Shown here one piece after another: positions 6,749 through 13,814 of a DNA stretch of 16,294 bases; within the stretch, counting starts at the first letter, position 1; each line of letters begins with the position of its first letter. The stretch covers positions 1-16,294 of the forward strand of contig CAYYHA010000074.1 of NCBI GenBank assembly GCA_964471535.1, read 5' to 3'. The translations under genes were made by a program, and so were the position numbers. The notes under the pieces were generated by a model. The model had not been told where the DNA came from, did not search any database, and worked only from the letters and a program-made list of their open reading frames with translations. This stretch comes from CAYYHA01 sp964471535 (GTDB lineage Bacteria > Myxococcota > Myxococcia > SLRQ01).

Positions 6749-8188
6749 CTACATCAGCTTCTTCATCAGCCCGAGCTTCCCCGCATACGGAGGGTACTTG
6801 ATCGAAGGATCGATGAAGGTCGCGCTCTTCAGCACGCTCTTTCGATGGGAGAAGGCCTCGAAGCCGGCATGGCCGTGGTAGGCACCGAGACCACTGCTTC
6901 GGATCCCGCCGAAGGGAAGCCTCGGATCGACCAGGTGCACCAGGGTGTTGTTCACGCATCCGCCGCCGAACGAGACCCGCTCCAGCACCAGTGCCTCATC
7001 GGCCTTACGGCGCGTGAAGAGATAGAGCGCAAGCGGGTTCTTCCGCTGCCGAATGATCGAGATCGCCTCCTCCAGATCGCGCACCTTCAGGATGGGCAGG
7101 ATGGGCCCGAAGATCTCCTCCTGCATCACCGGATCCTCGAGGGTGACGCCCGTGAGCAGGGTGGGCGCGATGTACCGGGTCTCGGCATCGTACTCGCCGC
7201 CGATGACCACCTTTTCGGGATCGATGAGGCGCACGAGACGCTCGAAGTGGTGGTCGTTGATGATGCGCCCGTAGTCTGCGGCCTGCTTCGGATCGGGACC
7301 GTAGAAGGTGCGGATCGCGTCCTTCATCTCCTCGACCAGCGCATCGTGGACCGGTGCCTCCACCAGGACGTAGTCGGGTGCGATGCAGGTCTGCCCCGCG
7401 TTGAAGAACTTCCCGAAGACGATGCGCCGCGCCGAAACCCGGAGCGCGGCCGAGGCGGTGACGAGGGTGGGACTCTTGCCGCCGAGCTCCAAGGTGACCC
7501 GGGAGAGGTGCCGTGCCGCCGCCTCGGCGACGATCCGGCCCACCCGGGGACTGCCGGTGAAGAAGATGTGGTCCCATTCGCGGCCGAGGAGATCCTGCGA
7601 GACCTCGATGCCCCCCTCCACCACCGCGACCAGCTCCTCGGGGAAGACCTTCGGCAGCACCTCGGCGAGCGCCTTCGAAGAGGCGGGCGCCAGCTCGCTG
7701 GGCTTGAGCACCACGACGTTGCCGGCGGCGAGCGCCGGGATCATCGGCGCGAGCGCCAGCTGAATGGGATAGTTCCAGGGCGAGATGATGAGGTTGAGCC
7801 CGAGCGGCTGCCAGTAGACCTTGCTCTTCGACGGCTGCAGGGCAAGCGGCGAGACGTAGACCTCCGGCTGCATCCACTCCTTCAGGTGCCGGAGGGCATG
7901 GCGCACCTCACTCTGGGTCAGACCCAGCTCGGAGATCCACCCCTCCTCGCGGCTCTTGCCCAGATCGGTGTGAAGGGCGTCGAGAAAGACGTCCTCGTAG
8001 GTCTCGAGCATCCGCGCGAACTCACGGAGGCGATCGCGCCGATATCGGTAGGGGAGCGTGGCACCGCTCTCGAAGTGCGCCCGCTGCTTCTCGCGGAGCG
8101 CGGCGATGCGCGTTGCGAGCGCGTCTCGCTCCTGTGCCGCCCCTTCCGGTGAAGCGGGCGCCTCTCGCTTTTGCTGTGGTGTGGCCAT
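6749..8188 (-). CDS. Aldehyde dehydrogenase, ALDH3-like
   Basis: The product has 479 residues and oxidises aldehydes to carboxylates with NAD(P)+. The start ATG at 8188 has a strong AGGAGGT four nt upstream; longer readings upstream run through the lipoprotein gene in the wrong frame. The first 25 or so residues are a polar extension. ISPWNYPIQLALAPMIPAL and VVLKPSE bind the nucleotide, and FFTGSPRVG is the cofactor loop. Glu234 (TLELGGKSP) is the general base, and Cys268 (NAGQTCIAPDY) is the nucleophile; the 34-residue spacing is normal. EEIFGPILP, LPFGGIRSSGLGAYHG and the tail KYPPYAGKLGLMKKLM are typical of class 3 enzymes acting on medium- or long-chain and aromatic aldehydes. There is no signal peptide. 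It follows the Cys-rich lipoprotein gene on the same strand with a 65-nt gap and has its own strong ribosome site. Confidence 0.97.
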   Translation of the reverse strand: MATPQQKREAPASPEGAAQERDALATRIAALREKQRAHFESGATLPYRYRRDRLREFARMLETYEDVFLDALHTDLGKSREEGWISELGLTQSEVRHALRHLKEWMQPEVYVSPLALQPSKSKVYWQPLGLNLIISPWNYPIQLALAPMIPALAAGNVVVLKPSELAPASSKALAEVLPKVFPEELVAVVEGGIEVSQDLLGREWDHIFFTGSPRVGRIVAEAAARHLSRVTLELGGKSPTLVTASAALRVSARRIVFGKFFNAGQTCIAPDYVLVEAPVHDALVEEMKDAIRTFYGPDPKQAADYGRIINDHHFERLVRLIDPEKVVIGGEYDAETRYIAPTLLTGVTLEDPVMQEEIFGPILPILKVRDLEEAISIIRQRKNPLALYLFTRRKADEALVLERVSFGGGCVNNTLVHLVDPRLPFGGIRSSGLGAYHGHAGFEAFSHRKSVLKSATFIDPSIKYPPYAGKLGLMKKLM

Positions 8189-8253
8189 GGCGACCTCCTG
8201 CGGCTCGTGGCCCGTGCCGAGTTCCGCCGGCGCGCCAGAGCGCCCGCGGCCCG

Positions 8254-9054
8254 CTACTGAGGGATCGAACACAGGCCGGTGTTCGGCTGGTTTTCTTCGG
8301 TGAGCCCGAGGGCCTCTCCCGTCTCGCACACGAAGCCCGTGGGGCACTGCGGCTCGCTCCCGTTCTCGGCACAGTATTGGAGGCAGAGGTCCTTGGGGCC
8401 ACCCATCTCGTAGTTGACGGTGATGCAGATGTGGCCGGGGGCGCAGATCGCTTCGGGCGGGGTCGTGGCGTCGGGCTGTACCACGCAGGACTCTCCATGT
8501 ACGGCAGTCCCTGCGGGAACGCAGGCGCGGAAGAACACACCTCGCGTGTCGACCGCGGCGATGCACCCCGTTCCAGGATCGCAGCCGCTGCCGTCGAGGG
8601 GATCGCACTCGAGCAGGCCCTGACAGAAGCCGTAGACATCGTTGTTGGGCAGCTTCAGCGAGCAGGTCTCACCCGTCCCGCAGCCGGCACCGCTCGCGAG
8701 ATCGCAGAAGGCAAAGCAGGTGCTCGAGGGCGCGCCGGCGGGCCGCAGACACTGGGCCCCAGCCTCGCACACCTTGCCGGTGGTCCCACCGCAGGCCTCG
8801 CCGACCTTCGCGGCCCCGTCCTGCACCGCCTCGCACACCGGATCGCCGGTCTCCGAGAGGAAGCAGCGCTCGCCCGTGCCGCACCCGGTCTGGAGGACGG
8901 GGTTACACGGAGCACCTGTACCCCCGTCGCCCGTGCCGCCGTCGGCGCCTCCATCGGCTCCGCCGTCACCCGAGCCGCCGCCCGCGGGCCCACACGCAAG
9001 GCCGCCGGCGAGAAACGCTGCGAAGAGGACCGCGACCGTGCGACGCATCACCAT
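8254..9054 (-). CDS. Cys-rich lipoprotein with six four-cysteine modules
   Basis: The product has 266 residues. It has a signal peptide ending GGLAC (Cys21, imperfect lipobox), a low-complexity Gly/Asp/Ala linker (about 22-48), then Cys-rich sequence to the end. All 25 cysteines are accounted for by Cys21 plus six consecutive modules of the form C-x(7-13)-C-x2-G-x2-C-x(9-18)-C. Examples of the module core are QTGCGTGERC, GAGCGTGETC and GSGCDPGTGC. Such a pattern implies disulfides formed outside the cytoplasm. Gly/Asp linkers followed by Cys repeats are common in myxobacterial surface lipoproteins; no enzymatic motif is seen. Two in-frame starts exist, ATG 9054 and ATG 9048, and neither has a Shine-Dalgarno. 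TACAGT (complement of 9061-9066), with TTTCCC 18 nt further upstream, could be a promoter giving a nearly leaderless message. It is divergent from gloA with a 57-nt gap. Confidence 0.87.
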   Translation of the reverse strand: MVMRRTVAVLFAAFLAGGLACGPAGGGSGDGGADGGADGGTGDGGTGAPCNPVLQTGCGTGERCFLSETGDPVCEAVQDGAAKVGEACGGTTGKVCEAGAQCLRPAGAPSSTCFAFCDLASGAGCGTGETCSLKLPNNDVYGFCQGLLECDPLDGSGCDPGTGCIAAVDTRGVFFRACVPAGTAVHGESCVVQPDATTPPEAICAPGHICITVNYEMGGPKDLCLQYCAENGSEPQCPTGFVCETGEALGLTEENQPNTGLCSIPQ

Positions 9055-9060
9055 GGGCCG

Positions 9061-9090
9061 ACTGTACCCAATCGCATTCACGATGGGAAA
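9061..9090 (-). promoter_or_regulatory. Candidate promoter for the Cys-rich lipoprotein
   Basis: On the minus strand, TTTCCC (complement of 9085-9090) and TACAGT (complement of 9061-9066) are separated by 18 nt. They match the -35 and -10 consensus at three and four positions respectively. The -10 ends six nt before ATG 9054, which would leave almost no leader. This is a weak match and the high GC of the genome makes promoter prediction unreliable. Confidence 0.22.
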
Positions 9091-9111
9091 CGCCGCTGCT
9101 AGAAGGCGCGC

Positions 9112-9513
9112 ATGCGCATCCTGCACACGATGATCCGCGTCGGGGACCTCGACCGCTCCATCGCCTTCTACACCGAGGTCCTCGGCATGCAGCTCCTCCG
9201 GAAGAAGGACAACCCGCCCTATCGCTACACCCTCGCCTTCGTCGGTTACGGGCCCGAGAGCGAGGGGGCGGTCTTGGAGCTCACCTACAACTGGGACCGC
9301 CACCACTATGACCTCGGCGACGGCTTCGGCCACATCGCCATCGAGGTGGACGACGTCTACGCCGCCTGCGAGGCGATCCGCGAGAAGGGCGGCACGATCA
9401 CCCGAGAGCCGGGACCGGTGAAGGGCGGGACCACCGAGATCGCCTTCGTCGAGGATCCCGACGGCTACAAGATCGAGCTCATCCAGAAGAGGCGCCCGCC
9501 GGCGGCGGGGTGA
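9112..9513 (+). CDS. gloA: Glyoxalase I (lactoylglutathione lyase)
   Basis: The product has 133 residues, nearly the same length as E. coli GloA. It isomerises the methylglyoxal-glutathione hemithioacetal to S-lactoylglutathione in the cytoplasm. The start ATG at 9112 has AGAAGG five nt upstream. All four metal ligands fall at the E. coli positions: His5 (ILHTMIRV), Glu56 (AVLELTYN), His74 (GFGHIAIEV) and Glu122 (YKIELIQK). LDRSIAFYTEVLGM and FVEDPDGYKIEL are family signatures of the paired beta-alpha-beta-beta-beta modules. The short form without the extra loops of the human enzyme suggests the nickel/cobalt-dependent class rather than the zinc class. It is a single-gene unit flanked by minus-strand genes on both sides. 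Confidence 0.97.
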   Translation: MRILHTMIRVGDLDRSIAFYTEVLGMQLLRKKDNPPYRYTLAFVGYGPESEGAVLELTYNWDRHHYDLGDGFGHIAIEVDDVYAACEAIREKGGTITREPGPVKGGTTEIAFVEDPDGYKIELIQKRRPPAAG

Positions 9514-9531
9514 AGACAGGCCCAAGGCGGC

Positions 9532-9566
9532 GCGGCAGCCGGGGGTACGGCCACGGGGCTGCCCGC
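9532..9566. terminator. Candidate bidirectional hairpin between convergent genes
   Basis: GCGGCAGCC (9532-9540) can pair with GGCTGCCCGC (9557-9566) with one bulged base and a 16-nt loop. It sits in the 75-nt gap between the ends of gloA and the DUF2330 gene. There is no T-tract on either strand, so termination by this hairpin alone is uncertain. Confidence 0.35.
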
Positions 9567-9571
9567 GGTTC

Positions 9572-9589
9572 GCCTCGCAGAGCCGAGGC
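9572..9589. terminator. Candidate hairpin at the end of the DUF2330 gene
   Basis: GCCTCG-CAGAGC-CGAGGC is a perfect six-bp stem with a six-nt loop. Its last base is also the last base of the DUF2330 stop codon. With the neighbouring larger hairpin it could end transcription from both sides; no T-tract is present. Confidence 0.35.
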
Positions 9590-10980
9590 TACTCCCCCCA
9601 AAGCTGCTTCCACCAGCTTCCCTTCTTCTTGCCCGTCTTCCCCGACTGCTCCTTCTTGCCCGTCAGACCGTAGCGCTTTCGGATCTTCTCGAGATCCCAG
9701 CCGGTGAGTTCGGCGAGGGTCTTCGCCTCCTGCTCCTGCCGCTTACGAACCTGCTCGAAGTAGGGGCCGGCGGCCTCGCAGGCGTCCGGGCTCCCCTTCC
9801 AGGGATGCCGCAGGACATAGCGCCCCTGGAAGTTGGTGCGATCCCCGGTCTCCTGGAAGACGAGGTCCTCGGGGAAGTGCTCGGCGTCGTAGCGCAGGTG
9901 GAGGCGGGTGACGAAGACGTTCTTCGCACCGCGGACCGCGGGGCGACGCCCGAAGCGCTGGGGGTTTTGCGGGCTCGAGGCACCGCCCTCCCAGAAGACG
10001 CCGAGCTCCCGCAGCTCCTGGTTGGAGAGCGGATCGGCGGCACAGGGATCACACCAGTTCATGTCCCAGGCGTACTCGAGAAAGACCGCCTTCATCTTCT
10101 CCTTCTTCACCTGGTGTTCGAACATCGCCTTGTAGAAGGTCGCGAAGTCCTCCTTGATGTAGGTGGGGATCTCCTGGCCGGTGGGCAGACGCACGGTGCG
10201 GTAGTTGGTGGTCTCGATTCGGCCGGTGCGGGTCAGGGCATAGACGAAGAGCTCCTGTGTGTCCTTCGCGTTCACCGTCCCCAGCCGGATGGGGAGCATG
10301 AACTTCTTGCTCTCGTAGGCCACCTGCAGCGGGGAGAGCCAGGTGTTGCCGGTGGCCGCGTGCCGCTCGAGGTCCACCTTGGCCACGAAGAACTTCAGGT
10401 CCTGCTTGATGTAGCTGCGAAGCACCGGTTCGGCCTTCTCTGGAAGCTTGTAGCCCTCCTGGTTCAGCCAGATGAGCAGGCCTTCGCTCTCCTTGGCCGA
10501 GAGGATGAGGATGTCGTACTCCCCCACGGCGTACTCGGCCTCGATGGTGACCCCGAGACTCTTGGCCGATCGACGCCGAGCCATGGCGCCTCCGGCACGC
10601 TCGGGGGTAGCCGCCATCGGCGGCAGGCGCCTGTACTCCGGGCGCGGCGTGCAGGGGTCCGGGTCGTGGTACTCGACCAGCCGCGGCGCCGAGTAGGCAT
10701 CGAGGTGGTCGATGAACTTCGGCTTGCTGACGTGGATCTGCTCCCGCTCGAGGACGGTCGGCACCGGGACCACGATGGCGAACTCCTTCGGGTCACCCTC
10801 GTAGTCGTTGGCCATGGTGAGGACGGTGCGCTCACCGTCACGCACCAGGACCACGCGCGAGCGGTTGTTGAACAGCTTCGCGTCGGCCTTCGCCACGTAG
10901 AAGCCGCAAAAGGCGGAGGCGGAACGCAGCGGGAGCAGGCAGGCCAGCGCGGCGGTCAGGGTAAGCAGGGCTCGAAGCAT
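9589..10980 (-). CDS. Secreted DUF2330 domain protein
   Basis: The product has 463 residues. The start ATG at 10980 has a strong AAAGGAGT five nt upstream. A clear signal peptide (MLRALLTLTAALACLLPLRS, cleavage probably after ASA at residue 23) leads directly to FCGFYVAKADAKLFN, the opening motif of DUF2330 proteins. VVLVRDGERTVLTMANDY and FAIVVPVPTVLE follow in the usual order, then EAEYAVGEYDILIL and GYKLP. A WCDPC motif (Cys310, Cys313) and a late Cys in SPDACEAAG may form disulfides. The C-terminus is Lys-rich (GKKEQSGKTGKKKGSWW) and has no membrane anchor. The biochemical function of the family is not known to me. It is translated from inside the end of the upstream RnfD-like gene, so the two are almost certainly co-expressed and may work together at the membrane. 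Confidence 0.92.
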   Translation of the reverse strand: MLRALLTLTAALACLLPLRSASAFCGFYVAKADAKLFNNRSRVVLVRDGERTVLTMANDYEGDPKEFAIVVPVPTVLEREQIHVSKPKFIDHLDAYSAPRLVEYHDPDPCTPRPEYRRLPPMAATPERAGGAMARRRSAKSLGVTIEAEYAVGEYDILILSAKESEGLLIWLNQEGYKLPEKAEPVLRSYIKQDLKFFVAKVDLERHAATGNTWLSPLQVAYESKKFMLPIRLGTVNAKDTQELFVYALTRTGRIETTNYRTVRLPTGQEIPTYIKEDFATFYKAMFEHQVKKEKMKAVFLEYAWDMNWCDPCAADPLSNQELRELGVFWEGGASSPQNPQRFGRRPAVRGAKNVFVTRLHLRYDAEHFPEDLVFQETGDRTNFQGRYVLRHPWKGSPDACEAAGPYFEQVRKRQEQEAKTLAELTGWDLEKIRKRYGLTGKKEQSGKTGKKKGSWWKQLWGE

Positions 10981-11800
10981 CGGTGACTCCTTTCTCGCCG
11001 GGCCATTCGTAGCGCGGGCCCGGGAAGAGGCGGTCCAAGAGGGGAACGAAGGGGGCGGTGAGCACCAGCGCATAGATGAGGGCGTTTTGCTCCCAGAGGG
11101 AGAAGCGAAGCCACATCGCGAGCGCCGCCACCACGAAGGCGAAGAGGATCCGGCCGAGGCGCGTGTCGGGGAGGGTTTTCGGATCCGAGATCATGAAGAA
11201 GGCGAAGAGGACCAGCGCGCCGCTGCCCAGCTGGTGCAGAGGGATGGCCCAGGGATCGCCGAGATAGAGAGCCCGGGCGAAGAGCATGCCGGGAAAGGCG
11301 AGGAGGAAGGCGATGGTCACGTCGCTCCGCTCCGAGCGCCAGACGACCAGGATGCCCAGGCACGCAACGAAGAAGGCCACCGTCAGAGCGCTGCCCCACT
11401 GGCCGGGTGAGACCCAAGCGCCGTCGAAGAGGAAGGCCACCACCGCGATGCCCAGCGCCGTCGGATTGAAGATGTGCCGCCCACCGGTCCGCAGCACGAA
11501 CTTGCTCCCGATCGCCAGCACGGTGGCGAGCACCGCCAGGAGCAGGCTGTGCGTGCGGAGCAGCAGGATCAGCGAGAGGGAGGAGATGAGCACCGAACGC
11601 GGGTCGAAGCGGATACGGGCCAGGCGGCAGGCGAGCCATTGCACGGAAAGCGCGGTGAGCGGGATCACCGCGGCAATGGCCGGCTCGATGGGGAGATCGA
11701 GCGCGAGCACGCCATAGCCGAGCACCGCCGAAAGGGCGGCCAGTTGGAAGTGACGCGGGTCACGTAGGAGCAGGCCCAGGGAATGAACGGGGGACTTCAT
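10838..11800 (-). CDS. Orphan RnfD/NqrB-like polytopic membrane protein
   Basis: The product has 320 residues with about ten hydrophobic segments between residues 18 and 265. It resembles subunit D of Rnf/Nqr ion-translocating redox complexes: RTGGRHIFNPTALGIAVVAF corresponds to the conserved NP-containing helix, and GSGALVLFAFFMISDPKTLP to the FFM-x-DP-x-T motif late in the family. I see no S(G/T)AT flavin-attachment motif, so covalent FMN binding as in RnfD is doubtful. No other rnf or nqr gene is in the window. Start ATG 11800 has no clear Shine-Dalgarno. The last 48 codons overlap the DUF2330 gene in another frame, and the Arg/Pro-rich tail (RLRLLRLLRGEGRREAVQ) looks like out-of-frame translation, so the functional protein may end near PRYEWPGEKG. 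A role in electron transfer is inference only. Confidence 0.85.
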   Translation of the reverse strand: MKSPVHSLGLLLRDPRHFQLAALSAVLGYGVLALDLPIEPAIAAVIPLTALSVQWLACRLARIRFDPRSVLISSLSLILLLRTHSLLLAVLATVLAIGSKFVLRTGGRHIFNPTALGIAVVAFLFDGAWVSPGQWGSALTVAFFVACLGILVVWRSERSDVTIAFLLAFPGMLFARALYLGDPWAIPLHQLGSGALVLFAFFMISDPKTLPDTRLGRILFAFVVAALAMWLRFSLWEQNALIYALVLTAPFVPLLDRLFPGPRYEWPGEKGVTDASSPAYPDRRAGLPAPAAFRLRLLRLLRGEGRREAVQQPLARGPGA

Positions 11801-11827
11801 CGTTCGAAGCGGTTGAACGCACGAGCC

Positions 11828-12667
11828 ATGAAAAGGATCTGGCAGGACAAGGTGCTCGTCTTCATGCTCGTCGCGCTCGTCCTGCTCGCGCTCTCACTGC
11901 TCCTCCCCGCTCGGGCGGCGGGGCCAGGGGAGCCTAGGGAAACGCCGAAGCTGGCGGAACGGGCCAGCCGCGCCCGCCTAGAGCGCATCTCGGAGGCGCC
12001 GCGGGTGCGCGCCGCCCGGGCCCGCGTGGGCCAGGCACTTCGGTCGCGCTTCGAACGCGCGGGCATCGGCTATCCCCCAGAGCTTCTGTTCATTCGTATC
12101 TTCAAGGCGGACGACGTCCTCGAGCTGTGGGCGGGCCGAAAGGGCGAGCCGCTCCGCCTGGTCCAGCGCTATCCCATCTGCGCCCGATCGGGAAGCCTCG
12201 GACCCAAGCGCCGCCAGGGCGACCTGCAGGTGCCCGAAGGCATCTATCGGATCGACCGCCTCAACCCCTGGTCGAGCTACCACCTCTCCCTGGGCATCGA
12301 CTATCCCAACCGAAGCGACCGGATCCGAGGCACGCGCCCCCTGGGCGGCGACATCTTCATCCACGGCGACTGCGTCACGATCGGCTGCGTACCCCTCACC
12401 GACCAGAAGATCGAGGCGCTGTTTCTCGCGGTGCTCGACGCCCGCCTCGCCGGCCTCCGGGAGGTGCCGGTACACCTCTTTCCCACCCACCTCGATGCGG
12501 CGGGCATGGCGCGGCTGCGGGCCCTGCCGCAGGCGAGGCGGCACCTCGCTTTCTGGGAGGAGCTTCGCCCCATCTACGAGGCCTTCGAACGCACCCGGAG
12601 GATCCCAAGGGTGCGCATCGATCCGACGACGGGAGCCTACCGGCTCGAGGCAGCTTCTTCGCCGTGA
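11828..12667 (+). CDS. L,D-transpeptidase (YkuD/ErfK) family protein, YafK-type
   Basis: The product has 279 residues. The chosen start is ATG 11828, which gives a basic N-terminus (MKRIWQDK) followed by a hydrophobic segment (about 9-28) and ARA-AG, a signal peptide or anchor. An in-frame start at 11783 would overlap the divergent gene and bury the signal. The catalytic domain (about 95-215) opens with LLFIRIFKADDVLELW. It contains the RQGDLQVPEGIYRI strand and the active-site box FIHGDCVTIGCVPLTD, with His179 and nucleophile Cys187. Canonical members form 3-3 crosslinks or attach lipoproteins to peptidoglycan. The HGDCxxIGC form is typical of the YafK branch, whose E. coli member (DpaA) instead cleaves the lipoprotein-peptidoglycan bond, so transferase versus hydrolase activity is open. 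It acts in the periplasm. The SMUG1 gene follows 63 nt later on the same strand. Confidence 0.92.
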   Translation: MKRIWQDKVLVFMLVALVLLALSLLLPARAAGPGEPRETPKLAERASRARLERISEAPRVRAARARVGQALRSRFERAGIGYPPELLFIRIFKADDVLELWAGRKGEPLRLVQRYPICARSGSLGPKRRQGDLQVPEGIYRIDRLNPWSSYHLSLGIDYPNRSDRIRGTRPLGGDIFIHGDCVTIGCVPLTDQKIEALFLAVLDARLAGLREVPVHLFPTHLDAAGMARLRALPQARRHLAFWEELRPIYEAFERTRRIPRVRIDPTTGAYRLEAASSP

Positions 12668-12730
12668 CGAACGCTGCGCCCCCAGCCACCCGTATTCTCC
12701 TTCCTCCACCCCCGGATTAGGGTTCCGCCC

Positions 12731-13444
12731 GTGCATCCCTTGGTCCGCATCGCAAGACGTCTTGCACGGGAAGTCGGTAGCTTGAGGTTTGGGCCACCGA
12801 CCACCCATGTCTACAACCCGCTCGACTACGCTCGGGTGCCCCACGAGCGCTACCTCCGCCGCTATGGGAACGCGCCCAAGGAAGTGGTGCTCGTCGGGAT
12901 GAACCCGGGCCCCTGGGGCATGGCCCAGACCGGCGTGCCCTTCGGTGAGGTCTCGCTGGTGCGGGAGTGGCTGGGGATCGACGGCCCGGTGGAGCGGCCC
13001 GCTCGGGAGCACCCGAAGCGCCCCATCGAGGGCTTTTCCTGCCGGCGGAGCGAGGTCAGCGGCTCCCGGCTCTGGGGCCTGGCCCGGGAGCGCTTCGGCA
13101 CGCCGGAGACCTTCTTCGCGCGCTTCTTCGTCTACAACTACTGCCCCCTGGCCTTCCTCGAGGAGAGCGGCCGCAACCGGACCCCTGACCGCCTTCCGGC
13201 GCGGGAGCGGGCTCCGCTCTTCTCCGCCTGCGACCGAGCCCTGTCGGAAGTGCTCGCCTACCTGCAGCCAAAGTGGGTGATCGGCGTGGGCCGCTTCGCC
13301 TTCGGACGCATCGAGGCGGTGAGCCAGGGTGCCCCCTGGCGCACCGGACAGATCCTCCACCCCAGCCCCGCCAGCCCCAAGGCCAACCGCGGCTGGGCGA
13401 AAACGGTGGAGACGCAGCTCGCCGCCCTGGGCCTCTCTGTCTGA
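12731..13444 (+). CDS. Single-strand-selective monofunctional uracil-DNA glycosylase (SMUG1)
   Basis: The product has 237 residues and removes uracil and some oxidised pyrimidines from DNA as the first step of base-excision repair. It starts at GTG 12731 with AGG nine nt upstream; no better start fits before the conserved core. Motif 1 is GMNPGPWGMAQTGVPFGEV (56-74) with Asn58 positioning the catalytic water. VYNYCPL (134-140) carries Asn136, which recognises the uracil face. Motif 2 is HPSPASP (210-216) with His210. The KWVIGVGRFA strand (181-190) belongs to the UDG-superfamily core. All residues expected for activity are present. SMUG1 is best known from animals but also occurs in some bacteria such as Geobacter. 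It may be co-transcribed with the upstream L,D-transpeptidase-family gene. Confidence 0.95.
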   Translation: MHPLVRIARRLAREVGSLRFGPPTTHVYNPLDYARVPHERYLRRYGNAPKEVVLVGMNPGPWGMAQTGVPFGEVSLVREWLGIDGPVERPAREHPKRPIEGFSCRRSEVSGSRLWGLARERFGTPETFFARFFVYNYCPLAFLEESGRNRTPDRLPARERAPLFSACDRALSEVLAYLQPKWVIGVGRFAFGRIEAVSQGAPWRTGQILHPSPASPKANRGWAKTVETQLAALGLSV

Positions 13445-13814
13445 CGGCGCTTGGCCGGTGGCCCTTCGCCCGCGATCCACGTCTTGCCTCCATCCCGCAG
13501 GCGACGGCTCAGGCTGGCACGCAGCCGTAGAGACTGGCGAGGAGAAGCGGCCTGCCGCACCCGACGGAGGCCGCCAAGCTCCGCTTCTGCGCAGCTCAGC
13601 CTCCCCCCAAGAATCACTCCGACGAATCCGCCCAAGATGGCACACCCGAGCGCCCCGGGTCGCAGATGAACCGGCGAACGGAGCGGATCGCATCGGGTGC
13701 CCGAAGGCGTCCACGGGGGACGCATGGGGTCATCCGGGGCGGCGCCGCCGACGGCATGCAGCTGGTGCTCTGGCCCTTCGCTCCGGTAGGGTGGAGCCGG
13801 AAGGAGGGGGTGCC
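13445..13814. other. 370-nt gap without a supported gene
   Basis: This is the longest stretch without a convincing gene. The frame of the following DUF2007 gene stays open through it, but its translation is Arg/Pro/Ala-rich and unlike a protein domain. On the minus strand a frame starting at 13725 encodes one glycine-rich hydrophobic segment (LGCAILGGFVGVILGG) but runs on into antisense of the SMUG1 gene and has mixed third-position use. Small inverted repeats occur, such as TCGGGTGCCCGA (13693-13704) and GGCGGCGCCGCC (13738-13749), which are expected by chance at this GC content. The stretch probably holds the promoter of the DUF2007 gene, but no clear -35/-10 pair is visible. Confidence 0.5.

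Noticed and set aside
8189..8608. 140-residue N-terminal extension of the aldehyde dehydrogenase
   Set aside because: The extension is out-of-frame translation of the Cys-rich lipoprotein gene, and a strong AGGAGGT precedes the internal ATG at 8188.
8910..8995. Repetitive GCC/GTC-rich tract considered as a regulatory repeat
   Set aside because: It encodes the Gly/Asp/Ala linker after the lipoprotein signal peptide, and codon-level redundancy explains the pattern.
11978..13714. Long minus-strand frame of 578 codons
   Set aside because: It is antisense to the L,D-transpeptidase-family and SMUG1 genes, which have intact active-site motifs. Its translation is Gly/Ala/Arg/Val-rich without domains, as expected for a shadow frame in high-GC DNA.
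13258..13725. Minus-strand frame with a glycine-rich hydrophobic segment in the 13445-13814 gap
   Set aside because: It has no ribosome site, mixed third-position base use, and continues into antisense of the SMUG1 gene. One hydrophobic segment alone is not enough to call a gene.
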